A stretch of DNA of 64,000 nt from Cohnella panacarvi Gsoil 349 (GCF_000515335.1 NZ_KI911563.1:587576-651575), one strand, 5' to 3'. Shown: positions 7,588-16,294, numbered from the stretch's first letter. Made by a program: numbers and translations. The notes: generated by a model from the sequence alone, not told the origin.

Positions 7588-8614
7588 TCTGGTTGGCCTC
7601 CTTGACGGGAATCAGATGGGTTGGCACGCCGGCAAACTTGGACATCCGGTATTTGCGGCGGCAAGGCAGGCAAAGCTCTGCCAGATGAAAGCCTTCCTCC
7701 ATCCGAAACTTGATGTCGTTCATCTTCAGTACCTCGATGACGTCGGCCGATTGCTCCGCGGATACGAACGGCGTTCCGCATACTTTGCACGGCTTCATCT
7801 GCTCTTGGCCGTAATGCTCGCGATAGTTGCGGGCGAATACGCTCATCGGACGGAACGGGATATGCGCGAGCTTGCCGAACGGCAAGTAGATGAGCGTTAG
7901 AATGACGGACCACTGGTGGACGAGCGAAATGACCGGATGGCCCCATCCCCCGAGGAAGATGTTGGAGAACGTAAGCATCAACCCGGTTATGCTGATGAAC
8001 AGAAGCAAATATAGCGGCAGAAGGTCGTAGACGAACGTTTGCTCCGCCCGCGCCTGCATATTGCCGATCCTGCGATACAACGCCATTCCGACCCCGGCGA
8101 TGACCATGAAGGCGGTAATGTTCAGCGCATTGAAGAACAGAAACGCGAGTATGCCTTCCGCGTCGATCTTCATCAGATCGATGCCGAAGCCGACGACGGT
8201 GTAATAGCCGTTGTCCGCCATCGTGAAGTACATCCAGCCGAAGACCAGCGGAAACGTAACGAACGCGGAAAGGATGCAACCCCATCCGAGCAAGACGTGC
8301 TGCGTCCAACGGTACCAGCCGCGTTTCCAGATGAACTTGTACGTAACGAGATGCTCGGTCGTCGTTTTTGGCGTGCTTTTGCGAAACAGAAGTTTGATGC
8401 CTTTTTTCAAGATGATTTTAGTAGGCGGGCGTTCCCCCCAAGCGATGAACCGATAGAAAAAGCCGCAAATGAACACGACCGTTCCTACCATGTAACCGTA
8501 CAGCGCCAGATCCACATGCGTGAAAAATCTCGATCCGATGAACATCAGAACGAGCAGGCCGCATACGGTTATGAAGACCGATTTGGCGAATTTGGAGGCG
8601 AATGCGCTTCCCAT
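7574..8614 (-). CDS. Cytochrome-b/NarI-like membrane subunit with C-terminal CxxC pair
   Basis: This 346-residue protein is the first gene of the operon. It has about seven hydrophobic segments, with His in several of them (FTHVD, TQHVLLGW, HPVISLVHQW, GKLAHIPF) that could bind haem b as in NarI-type quinol dehydrogenase subunits. After the last helix a ~75-residue cytoplasmic tail carries CKVCG and CLPCR, a CxxC...CxxC arrangement fitting a zinc ribbon or an iron site; NarI does not have it. The SD AAAGGAGAAG precedes the ATG, and an Fnr-like operator lies 62 bp upstream. It probably takes electrons from quinol and feeds the Rieske or ferredoxin subunit. The assignment to this exact family is by topology and context. 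Confidence 0.72.
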   Translation of the reverse strand: MGSAFASKFAKSVFITVCGLLVLMFIGSRFFTHVDLALYGYMVGTVVFICGFFYRFIAWGERPPTKIILKKGIKLLFRKSTPKTTTEHLVTYKFIWKRGWYRWTQHVLLGWGCILSAFVTFPLVFGWMYFTMADNGYYTVVGFGIDLMKIDAEGILAFLFFNALNITAFMVIAGVGMALYRRIGNMQARAEQTFVYDLLPLYLLLFISITGLMLTFSNIFLGGWGHPVISLVHQWSVILTLIYLPFGKLAHIPFRPMSVFARNYREHYGQEQMKPCKVCGTPFVSAEQSADVIEVLKMNDIKFRMEEGFHLAELCLPCRRKYRMSKFAGVPTHLIPVKEANQNAKG

Positions 8615-8650
8615 AGTCCACTTCTCCTTTACATGCTGCTATGGGATCAG

Positions 8651-8691
8651 TTAATCACATCCGCTTGGCGGGGGTAGTGAGCTATATCACA
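8651..8691 (-). promoter_or_regulatory. Fnr/Crp-type operator and promoter of the nitrate-reductase operon
   Basis: On the minus strand 8691-8676 reads TGTGATATAGCTCACT, one mismatch from the Bacillus Fnr consensus TGTGA-N6-TCACA. A -10-like GATTAA (8656-8651) follows so that the operator centre would lie about 40 bases before the start of transcription, the usual place for activation. The operon's first ATG is 37 bp further on. Anaerobic induction by an Fnr-family activator is the natural inference. Confidence 0.75.
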
Positions 8692-8739
8692 ATGGACACC
8701 AATCCGACCGGTTGCCACTTTATTGCCACAATTAACGAC

Positions 8740-8779
8740 AAAAAAAACGCCGCGACCGGAAAAATCCGGCTGCGACGCA
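8740..8779 (-). terminator. Intrinsic terminator after the TrxR-like gene
   Basis: On the minus strand a GCCGGA/TCCGGT stem extended by CGTCGC/GCGGCG is followed by eight T. It faces transcription coming from the flavoprotein gene at 9005-9919 and insulates it from the Fnr-controlled promoter just downstream. The 8780-9004 stretch between gene and terminator holds no reading frame or RNA family that I recognise. Confidence 0.75.
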
Positions 8780-9004
8780 TGGCGTAACGATAGGAAAATA
8801 ACAATTATTCGCAGTTACTCGAGGCATATGACGGCGATGTGCGACGAATACCAACGATAGGCAGATATTGTGATGAAACGCGGTCCTATCCCAGATCGAG
8901 GCACTAAATAAATGAGTATACGTGTTATTAAAACTTGGGCATTCGATTCGATCTTGAATAACTGCAAATGGTTGTAATTTCTCATCCGGTCGCCTGACTG
9001 GTCG

Positions 9005-9919
9005 TTACGAATCGGAAACCCAAGCTTCGTCTAACAGATCGCTGTTGATGCCGATTGCCGCGATCGAGCCCATCGAGGCCGCCGTAACCGCTTGATACAG
9101 CTTCGTCGCGACATCGCCTGCGCTGTATACGCCGGGCACGTTCGTTCTGCCGATATCGTCGATCAAGACGGCTCCCGACTCCAGGACTTGGCAACCGAGC
9201 GCTTGCGGCAACCGCGAACCGGCGACGAGCATCGGCGAGAACAAGATCGCTTTGCACGCTACGACCGTGCCGTCGGCCAGAACGAGGCGCTGAACTTGCC
9301 CTTCGATCGACTCGATGCGCGCGATCCGGCTTTCGAATACGTGAATGCGGCGCCGCATGAGCTCCCGTCTCTGCGCCTCGTTCAACCCGGCTGGTCCGTT
9401 CGCGCAGATCACGTACGTACTCGTCCACCCCGCGATCGTCTTCGCGGCATGCATCGCGCCTTCACCGTTAGCGATCAACGCGACCGGCTTGTCGCGATGC
9501 TCCCAACCGTCGCAATAGGGGCATACGAAGGCGCTGATACCGTATACTTCCGCCAATCCTTCAATGGGAAGCGGAACGTCTTTCATGCCTAGCGCGAACA
9601 GAAGCTTCTTGCTGCGTACGAACGTCCCTTGCTCCGTCGTTACGCGAAAATCCCCATCCGCCCCAGTAACGTTCACCGCCGTATCTTGAACAAACCCGAC
9701 GTGCGGATACCGCTCCATCTGTTCCCGCGCGATCCGCCTGAACTCGCTTGGCGGGATGCCGTCTCTCGTCAGAAAGTTATGTACTTCGCGAGTGACCTTA
9801 TTGCGCGGACGGCCGTCGTCGATGACGACGACCGTCCTTCTCGCCCTTCCTAGGACAAGAGCGGCGTTCAAGCCGGCAGGCCCGCCTCCGATAATGGCGA
9901 CGTCGATCGGTTTCTCCAT
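9005..9919 (-). CDS. Thioredoxin-reductase-like NAD(P)/FAD oxidoreductase
   Basis: This 304-residue flavoprotein matches the length and fold of thioredoxin reductase (about 310). The FAD-binding GGGPAG lies at residues 11-16, the redox pair C133-P-Y-C136-D-G in the middle, and the FAD-contacting VYSAGDVA near the C-terminus. The NAD(P) motif GxGxxA is degenerate here (IANGEGAMHAAK), and CPYCDG replaces the usual CATCDG; both are typical of TrxB-like paralogues rather than the housekeeping enzyme. It begins at ATG 9919 with GGGAGG upstream. It is the last gene of a loose minus-strand run with the MOSC and DUF2935 genes. Its electron acceptor is unknown; a thioredoxin-like or bacilliredoxin-type partner is plausible. 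Confidence 0.85.
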   Translation of the reverse strand: MEKPIDVAIIGGGPAGLNAALVLGRARRTVVVIDDGRPRNKVTREVHNFLTRDGIPPSEFRRIAREQMERYPHVGFVQDTAVNVTGADGDFRVTTEQGTFVRSKKLLFALGMKDVPLPIEGLAEVYGISAFVCPYCDGWEHRDKPVALIANGEGAMHAAKTIAGWTSTYVICANGPAGLNEAQRRELMRRRIHVFESRIARIESIEGQVQRLVLADGTVVACKAILFSPMLVAGSRLPQALGCQVLESGAVLIDDIGRTNVPGVYSAGDVATKLYQAVTAASMGSIAAIGINSDLLDEAWVSDS

Positions 9920-10016
9920 AATCGCGAACCTCCCGGAGCGTTATCGCAACGCCGTTCATCTTCGAATACCCCTCGCTGCTTCACCTTCGAGCGGTAACAT
10001 TGTGCTCCGAATCGAG

Positions 10017-10733
10017 CTATTCTATTAGCCGCACCTTGTCTCCGAGCCGGACTTGACCCGTCCGAACGACGGAGCAGTATACGCCGAATTCCGAATTGAA
10101 GTCCTGCGTAACCTGCTTGAGCAGCGACATGTCCTTCTTGTTCGTCTCCGGGTCGATCGTAATCATGACGCATCGGACGCAAGCGCGCTCCGCCTTCAAT
10201 TGAACGTCTCCGACAGCAAGCTTGCGTCCGATCCAATCGGCTTCGAACATCGCGCCGTCCTCGACCGTAACGACGAAGTTGCCGCGAAATCTCCGGTTGT
10301 CCAGCCGCCGGCCCCACGCCGCTTCGACCTTGCGCATAGTGGCGTCCGTTACGATCAGGATGCTCTCGCAGTCGACCGATAGCAGCCGCGAATCTTCCGG
10401 ATGCGGCTCCTTTACGCGGGACAACGAGATCGGCGCGTCCGTATATTGCTGAATTTCCGCGAGAAGCCCGTCGTCCCAGCCGAAGGTTCGGCCATCGGCT
10501 GCGGTCACTTGGATTTCCCCGTCAACGAAGCGCGATCCGTATGTCAGCATCCGCGGAATATCCCTCGCGGTAACGAAGCGGTCCCAGCCCGTTCGCGCTT
10601 CGTCGTAAAATGCGGCGACGCGGTCTCCCGAAATGCCGTACGGTTCAATGATACAGCTTTCCAATCGTTCGCCCGCGAAAGACTTTACGGGATAGCGGTT
10701 GATTTCGTTAACGGTTCCGACGGTTATATGCAC
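10017..10733 (-). CDS. MOSC-domain protein with N-terminal beta barrel
   Basis: This ~238-residue protein has the two-part layout of MOSC proteins: an N-terminal MOSC_N barrel (EINRYPVKSFAGE, GISGDR) and a C-terminal MOSC domain with the conserved ERACVRCVMITIDP segment holding the Cys that binds sulfur or the molybdenum cofactor. GTG at 10733 is the likely start because AGGAGAG sits seven bases ahead; an upstream ATG at 10790 has no ribosome site. MOSC proteins deliver sulfur to cofactors or reduce N-hydroxylated compounds (YiiM, mARC). Being next to a TrxR-like flavoprotein and close to a molybdoenzyme operon, it may be an N-hydroxylate reductase or a Moco accessory protein; which is not decided by the sequence. 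Confidence 0.85.
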   Translation of the reverse strand: MHITVGTVNEINRYPVKSFAGERLESCIIEPYGISGDRVAAFYDEARTGWDRFVTARDIPRMLTYGSRFVDGEIQVTAADGRTFGWDDGLLAEIQQYTDAPISLSRVKEPHPEDSRLLSVDCESILIVTDATMRKVEAAWGRRLDNRRFRGNFVVTVEDGAMFEADWIGRKLAVGDVQLKAERACVRCVMITIDPETNKKDMSLLKQVTQDFNSEFGVYCSVVRTGQVRLGDKVRLIE

Positions 10734-10808
10734 GAATATACTCTCCTGTCCGCTATAAGATTCGTGCATCATTGTACCTGAAATCGCCAAATCTGCCTAT
10801 CGGATTGT

Positions 10809-11606
10809 TTAAGCTTCGACTCTCGGCTTATCCGCCCGGCAATTCGGATTCGGAACCAGTCCGAGTTGGGCCAGCTTCGTCAAGTAATAGCATTCTTCCC
10901 TCATCATATGGTCCGGAATCAGCGGATGGATCCGGTCCAGCGCTTCGGCCGACAGCTCCATCTCTTCGAGCTCGTTCAGAAAACCGACGAACAGCTTCAT
11001 CTCCAGATCGACTTCCTTATGCAGCCTTCGGAACGCGGGAAAATCTTTAAGCTGCGTTCTCATATACCCGGCCATCTCGATGCTCTTCATATACAGTTGC
11101 TGAAAATGGACTTCGAATGTCTGGCTGCGGTGAATCAGCTTTTTCTCGACCATATCCAGGTCCGCCGAGATGGCTGCGGCATGCCCGACGGCGTCCGGCA
11201 ACCATAGAAAATCGTGGTGAAGCGCATCGAACTTCGGGACGGGTTTTCCGGCGACCAGCTCCGTTAGAATTCGCCAATATTCCTCTAGCTCGTTGACCAT
11301 ATGATTGATGAAAGTAGGTGTCAGCATGATGGCGATCTTGCCGAAGATCGCCCGTTCGAGCAAGCCGAGCTTGAACTTGCGGAAGGAAGTCGTCCATTCG
11401 TAGGCAGGCTGATTAATCGACGCGGCTTCATTCGCGGTCGTTGCCCTCCTCGCTTGCTCCAGCAAACGATCGAACGACGTTAAGAACGTTTCGGCGGTTT
11501 TCACGTCTTGAGCTTCCAACGGCGACAACGTACTCAGAATAAATCTCGAATGGTCCCCCAAAATTTGCAGCCAGAATCGATGTTCATAAAGCGCTTGTTC
11601 ATCCAT
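10809..11606 (-). CDS. DUF2935 family four-helix protein
   Basis: The HRFWLQILGDHSRFIL opening and an almost all-helical composition mark a DUF2935 protein, found mainly in spore-forming Firmicutes. Repeated Glu/His pairs (EHRFW near the start, LHHDFLW, EVHFQQ, MMREECYYL) suggest a ferritin-like or hemerythrin-like metal-binding bundle of two repeats, which is inference. ATG at 11606 is preferred over one 39 bp upstream because AAGGAGGG is correctly spaced. The 265-residue length is normal for the family. It sits 76 bp upstream of the MOSC gene on the same strand. Function is unknown. Confidence 0.85.
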   Translation of the reverse strand: MDEQALYEHRFWLQILGDHSRFILSTLSPLEAQDVKTAETFLTSFDRLLEQARRATTANEAASINQPAYEWTTSFRKFKLGLLERAIFGKIAIMLTPTFINHMVNELEEYWRILTELVAGKPVPKFDALHHDFLWLPDAVGHAAAISADLDMVEKKLIHRSQTFEVHFQQLYMKSIEMAGYMRTQLKDFPAFRRLHKEVDLEMKLFVGFLNELEEMELSAEALDRIHPLIPDHMMREECYYLTKLAQLGLVPNPNCRADKPRVEA

Positions 11607-11666
11607 ACACGAACCCTCCTTGCGAAATCGATGCTTCTCTCGCAAGGTATGTGGAGCGCGGCGGAA

Positions 11667-12863
11667 TTAGACTTTATTCGGTTTCACGGTCAGCAGCATC
11701 ACAATCACGGCTGCGCCGCAAGAGGCGAACAGCAGCCAGAACCAAGCCGCGTCCGACTTGTCCATGACTATCGCGGCGATCGGCGGCCCGATGGCGACGC
11801 CAAGAAAACGAATGCTGCTATAGATCGAAGTAACGGTGCCTCTCTGCTCCTTCTCGATCCCCTCGGTAAGCAAGGAATCCAAGCATGGCAACGAGGCGCC
11901 TAAACCGGCAGAAGCCGCGAACAGGACGCTAATCGTCAGCGCCGACGAGTCTTTATTCGCCAGCGCAAGCGCGCACATGCATCCGGTGGAGAGCGCGAAT
12001 CCGAATACGCTGATCCATTTCATTGCATTTTTGCGATTGCCGATCCATTTGCCGACAGCCCACGAGGTCGTGCATAAGGCCGCGAGCGGAATGGCGACAA
12101 GACCCCCTTTGGCGATTCCGTCGATGCCTTTATCCTCCAGGATCTCCGACAGGTAGAATAGCGATCCGAACAACACGAACATGTTGAGGCCTCCGGATGC
12201 GTACACGCCCCACAGCCACCGTCCCTCCGTCCGAAAAATATTCACGACGGATTGGACGAACTGGCCGAAGCTCTGCGGCGGCTTGTCCTCCTTCGGAGCT
12301 TTGACCCATGCGATGACGAGGAAAAACGACAGCAAGCTGATGACGGGAATAAACCAGAAAGGAATGTGCCACGCCCAGAGGGCAAGCGCCGATCCTAGAA
12401 TCGGGCTAAGCACTTTGCCGAACGTATTGGCCGTCTCTACGATGCCGAGGCCGGTGCTGACGTCCTCCTCCCGCTTGAACAAGTCTCCGACGAGCGGCAA
12501 CACGACCGGAAAACAAGCGGAAGCGCCTAATCCTTGTACCAGCCTGCTGATCATAAGAGCCGCGTACGGTTTGTCCATGAAGATGGAAGCCCAGCCGGCA
12601 ACGCCGCCGGAGACGGCGACCAGCAATAGTCCGGGCAAGATGACCTTCTTTCTTCCGATACGATCGGACAAATATCCGGATATCGGAATGAAAAGAATCG
12701 CGATCATCGCATATGAGGTGATGAGAAGACTGGCCTTGAACGCGTTAATCCCAAGCGCCTTCTGAATCGCCGGAAGCACGGGAATGAGCATGGAATTCGC
12801 CAACGTCATCGTAAGCGGGATCGTAGCGATCGAGGCTAAATCCTTCTTTTTGGTCCTCTCCAA
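11667..12863 (-). CDS. MFS drug-type efflux transporter (DHA1 family)
   Basis: This 398-residue protein has twelve predicted membrane segments and the DHA1 motif A between segments 2 and 3 (GYLSDRIGRKKV), plus a motif-C-like PILGSALALWAW stretch in segment 5 of antiporters. It would export drugs or metabolites in exchange for protons. The start codon is TTG at 12863 (TTGGAGAGG) with GGAGAAC upstream. A bacillibactin exporter such as YmfD is one Bacillus relative that reads similarly, but no siderophore genes lie nearby. It ends 60 bp before the DUF2935 gene. Substrate unknown. Confidence 0.85.
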   Translation of the reverse strand: MERTKKKDLASIATIPLTMTLANSMLIPVLPAIQKALGINAFKASLLITSYAMIAILFIPISGYLSDRIGRKKVILPGLLLVAVSGGVAGWASIFMDKPYAALMISRLVQGLGASACFPVVLPLVGDLFKREEDVSTGLGIVETANTFGKVLSPILGSALALWAWHIPFWFIPVISLLSFFLVIAWVKAPKEDKPPQSFGQFVQSVVNIFRTEGRWLWGVYASGGLNMFVLFGSLFYLSEILEDKGIDGIAKGGLVAIPLAALCTTSWAVGKWIGNRKNAMKWISVFGFALSTGCMCALALANKDSSALTISVLFAASAGLGASLPCLDSLLTEGIEKEQRGTVTSIYSSIRFLGVAIGPPIAAIVMDKSDAAWFWLLFASCGAAVIVMLLTVKPNKV

Positions 12864-13010
12864 CGGTTCTCCATCTCCTGATTCCTGATCATATAACTAG
12901 GAATAGCATAACCACATTCGTCGTTCGCGAGCAGAATAATCATCGGCGGTAACGGGCAAAACTGTTATCAAAAACGGCATCATTATCCAGCGCCGGACGG
13001 GAGCACCAGC

Positions 13011-14693
13011 ATGAAGACGGTCAGAAACAAACTATCCATCATAGCCCTGGGCGGCGTGAACGAAATCGGCAAAAACATGTACGTCGTTCAATACGACGAC
13101 GATATCGTCGTCATCGATTGCGGTTCGAAATTTCCCGACGAAAGCTTGCTCGGCATCGACGTGATCATCCCCGATATTACCTACCTGCTCGAGAACAAGG
13201 ACCGAGTTCGGGGGCTCGTCGTTACCCACGGACATGAGGATCATATCGGCGGAATCCCTTACGTGATCAAACAGCTGAATATGCCGATTTACGCCACGAG
13301 GCTGACGCTAGGTTTAATCAAGCTAAAGCTCAAGGAACACGGCCTGCTCGGCACGACGGAACTGCATCAGATCGACGCGGAATCCAAGCTTGCGCTCGGT
13401 TCTATACCGCTGTCGTTCTTCAGTACGAACCATAGCATTCCTGACTGCCTCGGCATCGTATTCCATACCCCGCAAGGAGCGGTCGTCCATACCGGCGACT
13501 TCAAATTCGACTTGACTCCCGTCAATGAGCAGTTCGCGGACATTCACAAGATGGCCGAGATCGGAAAGAACGGCGTGCTTGCCCTGCTGTCCGAGAGCAC
13601 GAACGCGGAGCGTCCGGGCTTCACGCCTTCCGAACGGCTGGTCGGCGAGCATATCCAGGAGGCGTTTACGAACGCGGACGGGAAAATCTTCATTACGACT
13701 TTCGCTTCCAACGTGCATCGGCTGCAACAGATCGTCGACGCAACGATTCACACGAAACGCAAAATCGTCGCGCTAGGCAGAAGCATGGTCAACGTCATCG
13801 AAGTCGCCTCCTCCCTCGGCTATCTTAATATTCCGCCGAATTTGCTGCTTGATATCGGTGAAATTAACCAATACAAGCGCCATGAACTCGTCATTATGTG
13901 CACGGGCAGCCAAGGCGAGCCGATGGCGGCTTTAGGGCGAATCGCGAGCGGCAACCATCGGCAGGTCGAGGTGCATCCGGGCGACACGGTCATCTTCGCC
14001 TCTTCCCCGATACCGGGCAACGAACGCAACGTGGCCCGCATCGTCGATAATCTGTTCGTCCGCAAAGCGAAAGTCATATACGGATCGGGCGTGCAGACCG
14101 GCATGCACGTATCGGGACATGCCAACCAAGAAGAACTTAAGCTTATGCTGACGCTCATGAAACCGCAGTACTTCATTCCCATTCACGGCGAGTACCGCAT
14201 GCTGTATCTTCACCGTTTGCTCGCGGAAGCGATCGGAGTGAAGCCCAGCAACATCTTCATCGTGAATAACGGCGACGTCGTCGATATTATCGGGTCGGAA
14301 GCGATTCAGGAGCGTAAAGTGCCTAGCGGCAATACGTTCGTTGACGGTCTCGGGATAGGAGATGTCGGCAACGTCGTGTTGCGAGACCGCAAGGTGCTTT
14401 CCGAGGACGGCATCCTTATAATCGTGCTTACGCTAGCCAAATCGGATAACAAAGTGATCTCCGGTCCCGATATCGTCTCGCGGGGATTCGTCTTCGTCCG
14501 AGAGTCCGAAGGGCTGATGGAAGAACTGCACCGGATCACGTTGAACGAGGTCGAACAGCTTCAGCAGGACATGACGAAGTTAAGCAATAACTGGGGCATA
14601 TACAAGCAGGCGATCAAGGAAGGAGTCGGTAAATTCGTCTACGCCACAACGAAAAGAAGACCGATGATCCTCCCCATCATCATTCAGGTATAA
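13011..14693 (+). CDS. rnj: Ribonuclease J
   Basis: This 560-residue enzyme has the length and features of RNase J, the 5'-to-3' exo- and endoribonuclease of Firmicutes that matures rRNA and degrades mRNA. The metallo-beta-lactamase motif H73-G-H75-E-D-H78-IGG is intact, and VVHTGDFKFD, the beta-CASP FITTFASNVHRLQQI block and SGHANQEEL (with the last zinc His) follow in order. The full HxHxDH motif makes it resemble catalytically active RNase J1 more than B. subtilis J2. The C-terminal dimerisation part after about residue 430 is complete. It is preceded by GGACGGGAGC. No partner gene is attached; many Paenibacillaceae carry more than one RNase J, so this may be the second copy. Confidence 0.95.
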   Translation: MKTVRNKLSIIALGGVNEIGKNMYVVQYDDDIVVIDCGSKFPDESLLGIDVIIPDITYLLENKDRVRGLVVTHGHEDHIGGIPYVIKQLNMPIYATRLTLGLIKLKLKEHGLLGTTELHQIDAESKLALGSIPLSFFSTNHSIPDCLGIVFHTPQGAVVHTGDFKFDLTPVNEQFADIHKMAEIGKNGVLALLSESTNAERPGFTPSERLVGEHIQEAFTNADGKIFITTFASNVHRLQQIVDATIHTKRKIVALGRSMVNVIEVASSLGYLNIPPNLLLDIGEINQYKRHELVIMCTGSQGEPMAALGRIASGNHRQVEVHPGDTVIFASSPIPGNERNVARIVDNLFVRKAKVIYGSGVQTGMHVSGHANQEELKLMLTLMKPQYFIPIHGEYRMLYLHRLLAEAIGVKPSNIFIVNNGDVVDIIGSEAIQERKVPSGNTFVDGLGIGDVGNVVLRDRKVLSEDGILIIVLTLAKSDNKVISGPDIVSRGFVFVRESEGLMEELHRITLNEVEQLQQDMTKLSNNWGIYKQAIKEGVGKFVYATTKRRPMILPIIIQV

Positions 14694-14767
14694 CGAATAA
14701 ACCGATAAGGTTTAGGGATTATAAGTGAGGTCGTTTTTGCGACGACCACAAAGGAGGAATCCACCCT

Positions 14768-15253
14768 ATGATCAACAATCAATTCAGCCAGTCTCTGCAC
14801 CAATGCGAGCAAATCATTCAACAGCTCGTACAACAAACGCAGCAAGCCAGCCATAACTATCAAATGCTGCTGCAGCAAGAGCAGCAGAACGCGCAGCGTC
14901 TCGAAGAACTGGCGCAGCGCGAACAGCGCGCAGCCCAAATCATCCAAACGGCCCTGCAAGGCCACCAAACGGCGATCCAACAGCTTCACCAAGTATCCAA
15001 TCTCTGCAGACAGATCGAACATGCCGTTCAAATCCAATCCAATTCGATCATCTCACAATCGAACCAAAGCCAAACGGGATACAATCCGGTCTATTCCCAA
15101 TCCCAATCCTATGGGCAAAGCAGCTTCGGTTCATCCGGCATCGGCAGCTCCGGTTATAACAACTCCGGCATCGGCAGCTCCGGTATGAGCGGTTCCGGTA
15201 TGAGCGGCTCCGGCATCAACAACACGAATTCGACGTATCGCTCGATGCAATAA
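14768..15253 (+). CDS. Gln-rich helical protein with Gly/Ser low-complexity tail
   Basis: This 161-residue protein has two clear parts. Residues 1-95 are Gln/Glu-rich with heptad-like spacing, so probably one long helix or coiled coil (QQEQQNAQRLEELAQREQ). Residues 95-161 are disordered and contain repeats of GSSG(I/M/Y) and SGSG(M/I). The ribosome site AAAGGAGG is perfect, and a strong terminator follows 12 bp after the stop, so the gene is real. It lacks a signal peptide or membrane segment. Such Gln-rich proteins with a sticky tail occur among spore coat and outer-layer proteins of Paenibacillaceae, which is a guess here. Confidence 0.75.
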   Translation: MINNQFSQSLHQCEQIIQQLVQQTQQASHNYQMLLQQEQQNAQRLEELAQREQRAAQIIQTALQGHQTAIQQLHQVSNLCRQIEHAVQIQSNSIISQSNQSQTGYNPVYSQSQSYGQSSFGSSGIGSSGYNNSGIGSSGMSGSGMSGSGINNTNSTYRSMQ

Positions 15254-15265
15254 CGCTTATAACGG

Positions 15266-15310
15266 AAGACCCGCAACGATGCCTGCAAGAGGCGTTCGTT
15301 ACGGGTCTTT
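15266..15310. terminator. Bidirectional terminator between the Gln-rich gene and rnz
   Basis: AAGACCCGCAACGA (from 15266) pairs with TCGTTACGGGTCTT (to 15309) around a GC-containing loop. T residues follow on the plus strand, and it lies between two convergent genes, 12 bp after one stop and about 36 bp from the other. Confidence 0.75.
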
Positions 15311-15345
15311 GCTCGTTATATGTCGGGAAAGCTGTATATACCCGA

Positions 15346-16269
15346 TTACGGTCTCGGAATGTCGATCGTCCAATCGTCGTGCGCCGCCTCTGTGTTCCCG
15401 AAGGCGGATTTGACTTCTTCTACCATGCTCGCTACATCCTCCGCGTCGTAACGCGAGCTGAAATGCGTAAGCACAAGGCGCTTCGCTTTGGCCTTAACCG
15501 CGATTTGCGCGGCTTGCGCGAACGTCGAATGTCCGTACGCAGCCGCTTTATCCTCCATTCCAGTTGCAAAAGTCGCCTCGTGAACGAGGACGTCCGCATC
15601 CTCCGCAAGCGCAACCGATTTCTCGCTGGGAGAAGTATCGCCAAGAATCGTCACGACCCTGCCGACGGCCGACGGACCGACGACGTCGATCGAACGGATC
15701 GACTGCCCGCTCGGCAACGTAATGTCCTCCCCCCGCTTCAGCTTGCCATACAACGGACCTAGCGGTACGCCTAACTGAATGAGCTTCTGGAGATCCAGCG
15801 CGCCGGGCTGCGGCTGCTCGACGATCCGATAGCCGAAGCACGGAACCCGATGCGTAAGCTCTGCGCACGTCACGCGGTATTTGGAATTCTCGAATAGAAC
15901 GCCTTCGCCGATCTCTATAATCTCGAGCTCGTAGTTCAAGTGCGCGCCGCTATACCCGAACACGCATTCGACGAATGCTTGGATACCCGGCGGTCCATAG
16001 AGTTGCAGCTTGCCGGCGCCTTCGAAGTAAGTACGGCTGCTAAGCAAGCCCGGCAAGCCGTACAGATGGTCTCCATGCATATGCGTGATGAAAATCTTAT
16101 CGAGCTTGTTCAGCTTCAGTGTGCTTGCCATCAATCGATGCTGCGTCGCTTCCCCGACGTCGAACAGCCAGAAGCCGTTCGTCGGTTCCGCGACCGACAG
16201 TGCGATCGCGGTCACGTTGCGCGCTTTGGACGGTCTTCCGGCCCCCGTCCCGAGAAATGTCAATCGCAT
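15346..16269 (-). CDS. rnz: Ribonuclease Z
   Basis: This 307-residue protein is tRNase Z, the endonuclease that trims tRNA 3' ends. The metallo-beta-lactamase motif lies at H63-M-H-G-D-H68 (THMHGDHLYGLPGLL), followed by the tRNA-binding exosite (GKLQLYGPPGIQAFVE), ILGDTSPS with the metal-binding Asp, HEATF and VLTHFSSRY. Start at ATG 16269 gives the canonical MRLTFLGTG N-terminus and family length; a 60-residue in-frame extension upstream has no support. It lies 25 bp after the upstream unknown gene, at the end of a run with bshB2 and yojF. There is nothing odd in the enzyme itself. Confidence 0.95.
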   Translation of the reverse strand: MRLTFLGTGAGRPSKARNVTAIALSVAEPTNGFWLFDVGEATQHRLMASTLKLNKLDKIFITHMHGDHLYGLPGLLSSRTYFEGAGKLQLYGPPGIQAFVECVFGYSGAHLNYELEIIEIGEGVLFENSKYRVTCAELTHRVPCFGYRIVEQPQPGALDLQKLIQLGVPLGPLYGKLKRGEDITLPSGQSIRSIDVVGPSAVGRVVTILGDTSPSEKSVALAEDADVLVHEATFATGMEDKAAAYGHSTFAQAAQIAVKAKAKRLVLTHFSSRYDAEDVASMVEEVKSAFGNTEAAHDDWTIDIPRP

Positions 16270-16294
16270 ACGATGCGCCAGCTCCCCCGTGAAT

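Noticed and set aside
8780..9004. Molybdenum-cofactor or other riboswitch in the gap upstream of the nitrate operon
   Set aside because: I could not find the conserved core of any known class, and the stretch is downstream of the TrxR-like gene rather than in the operon's leader.
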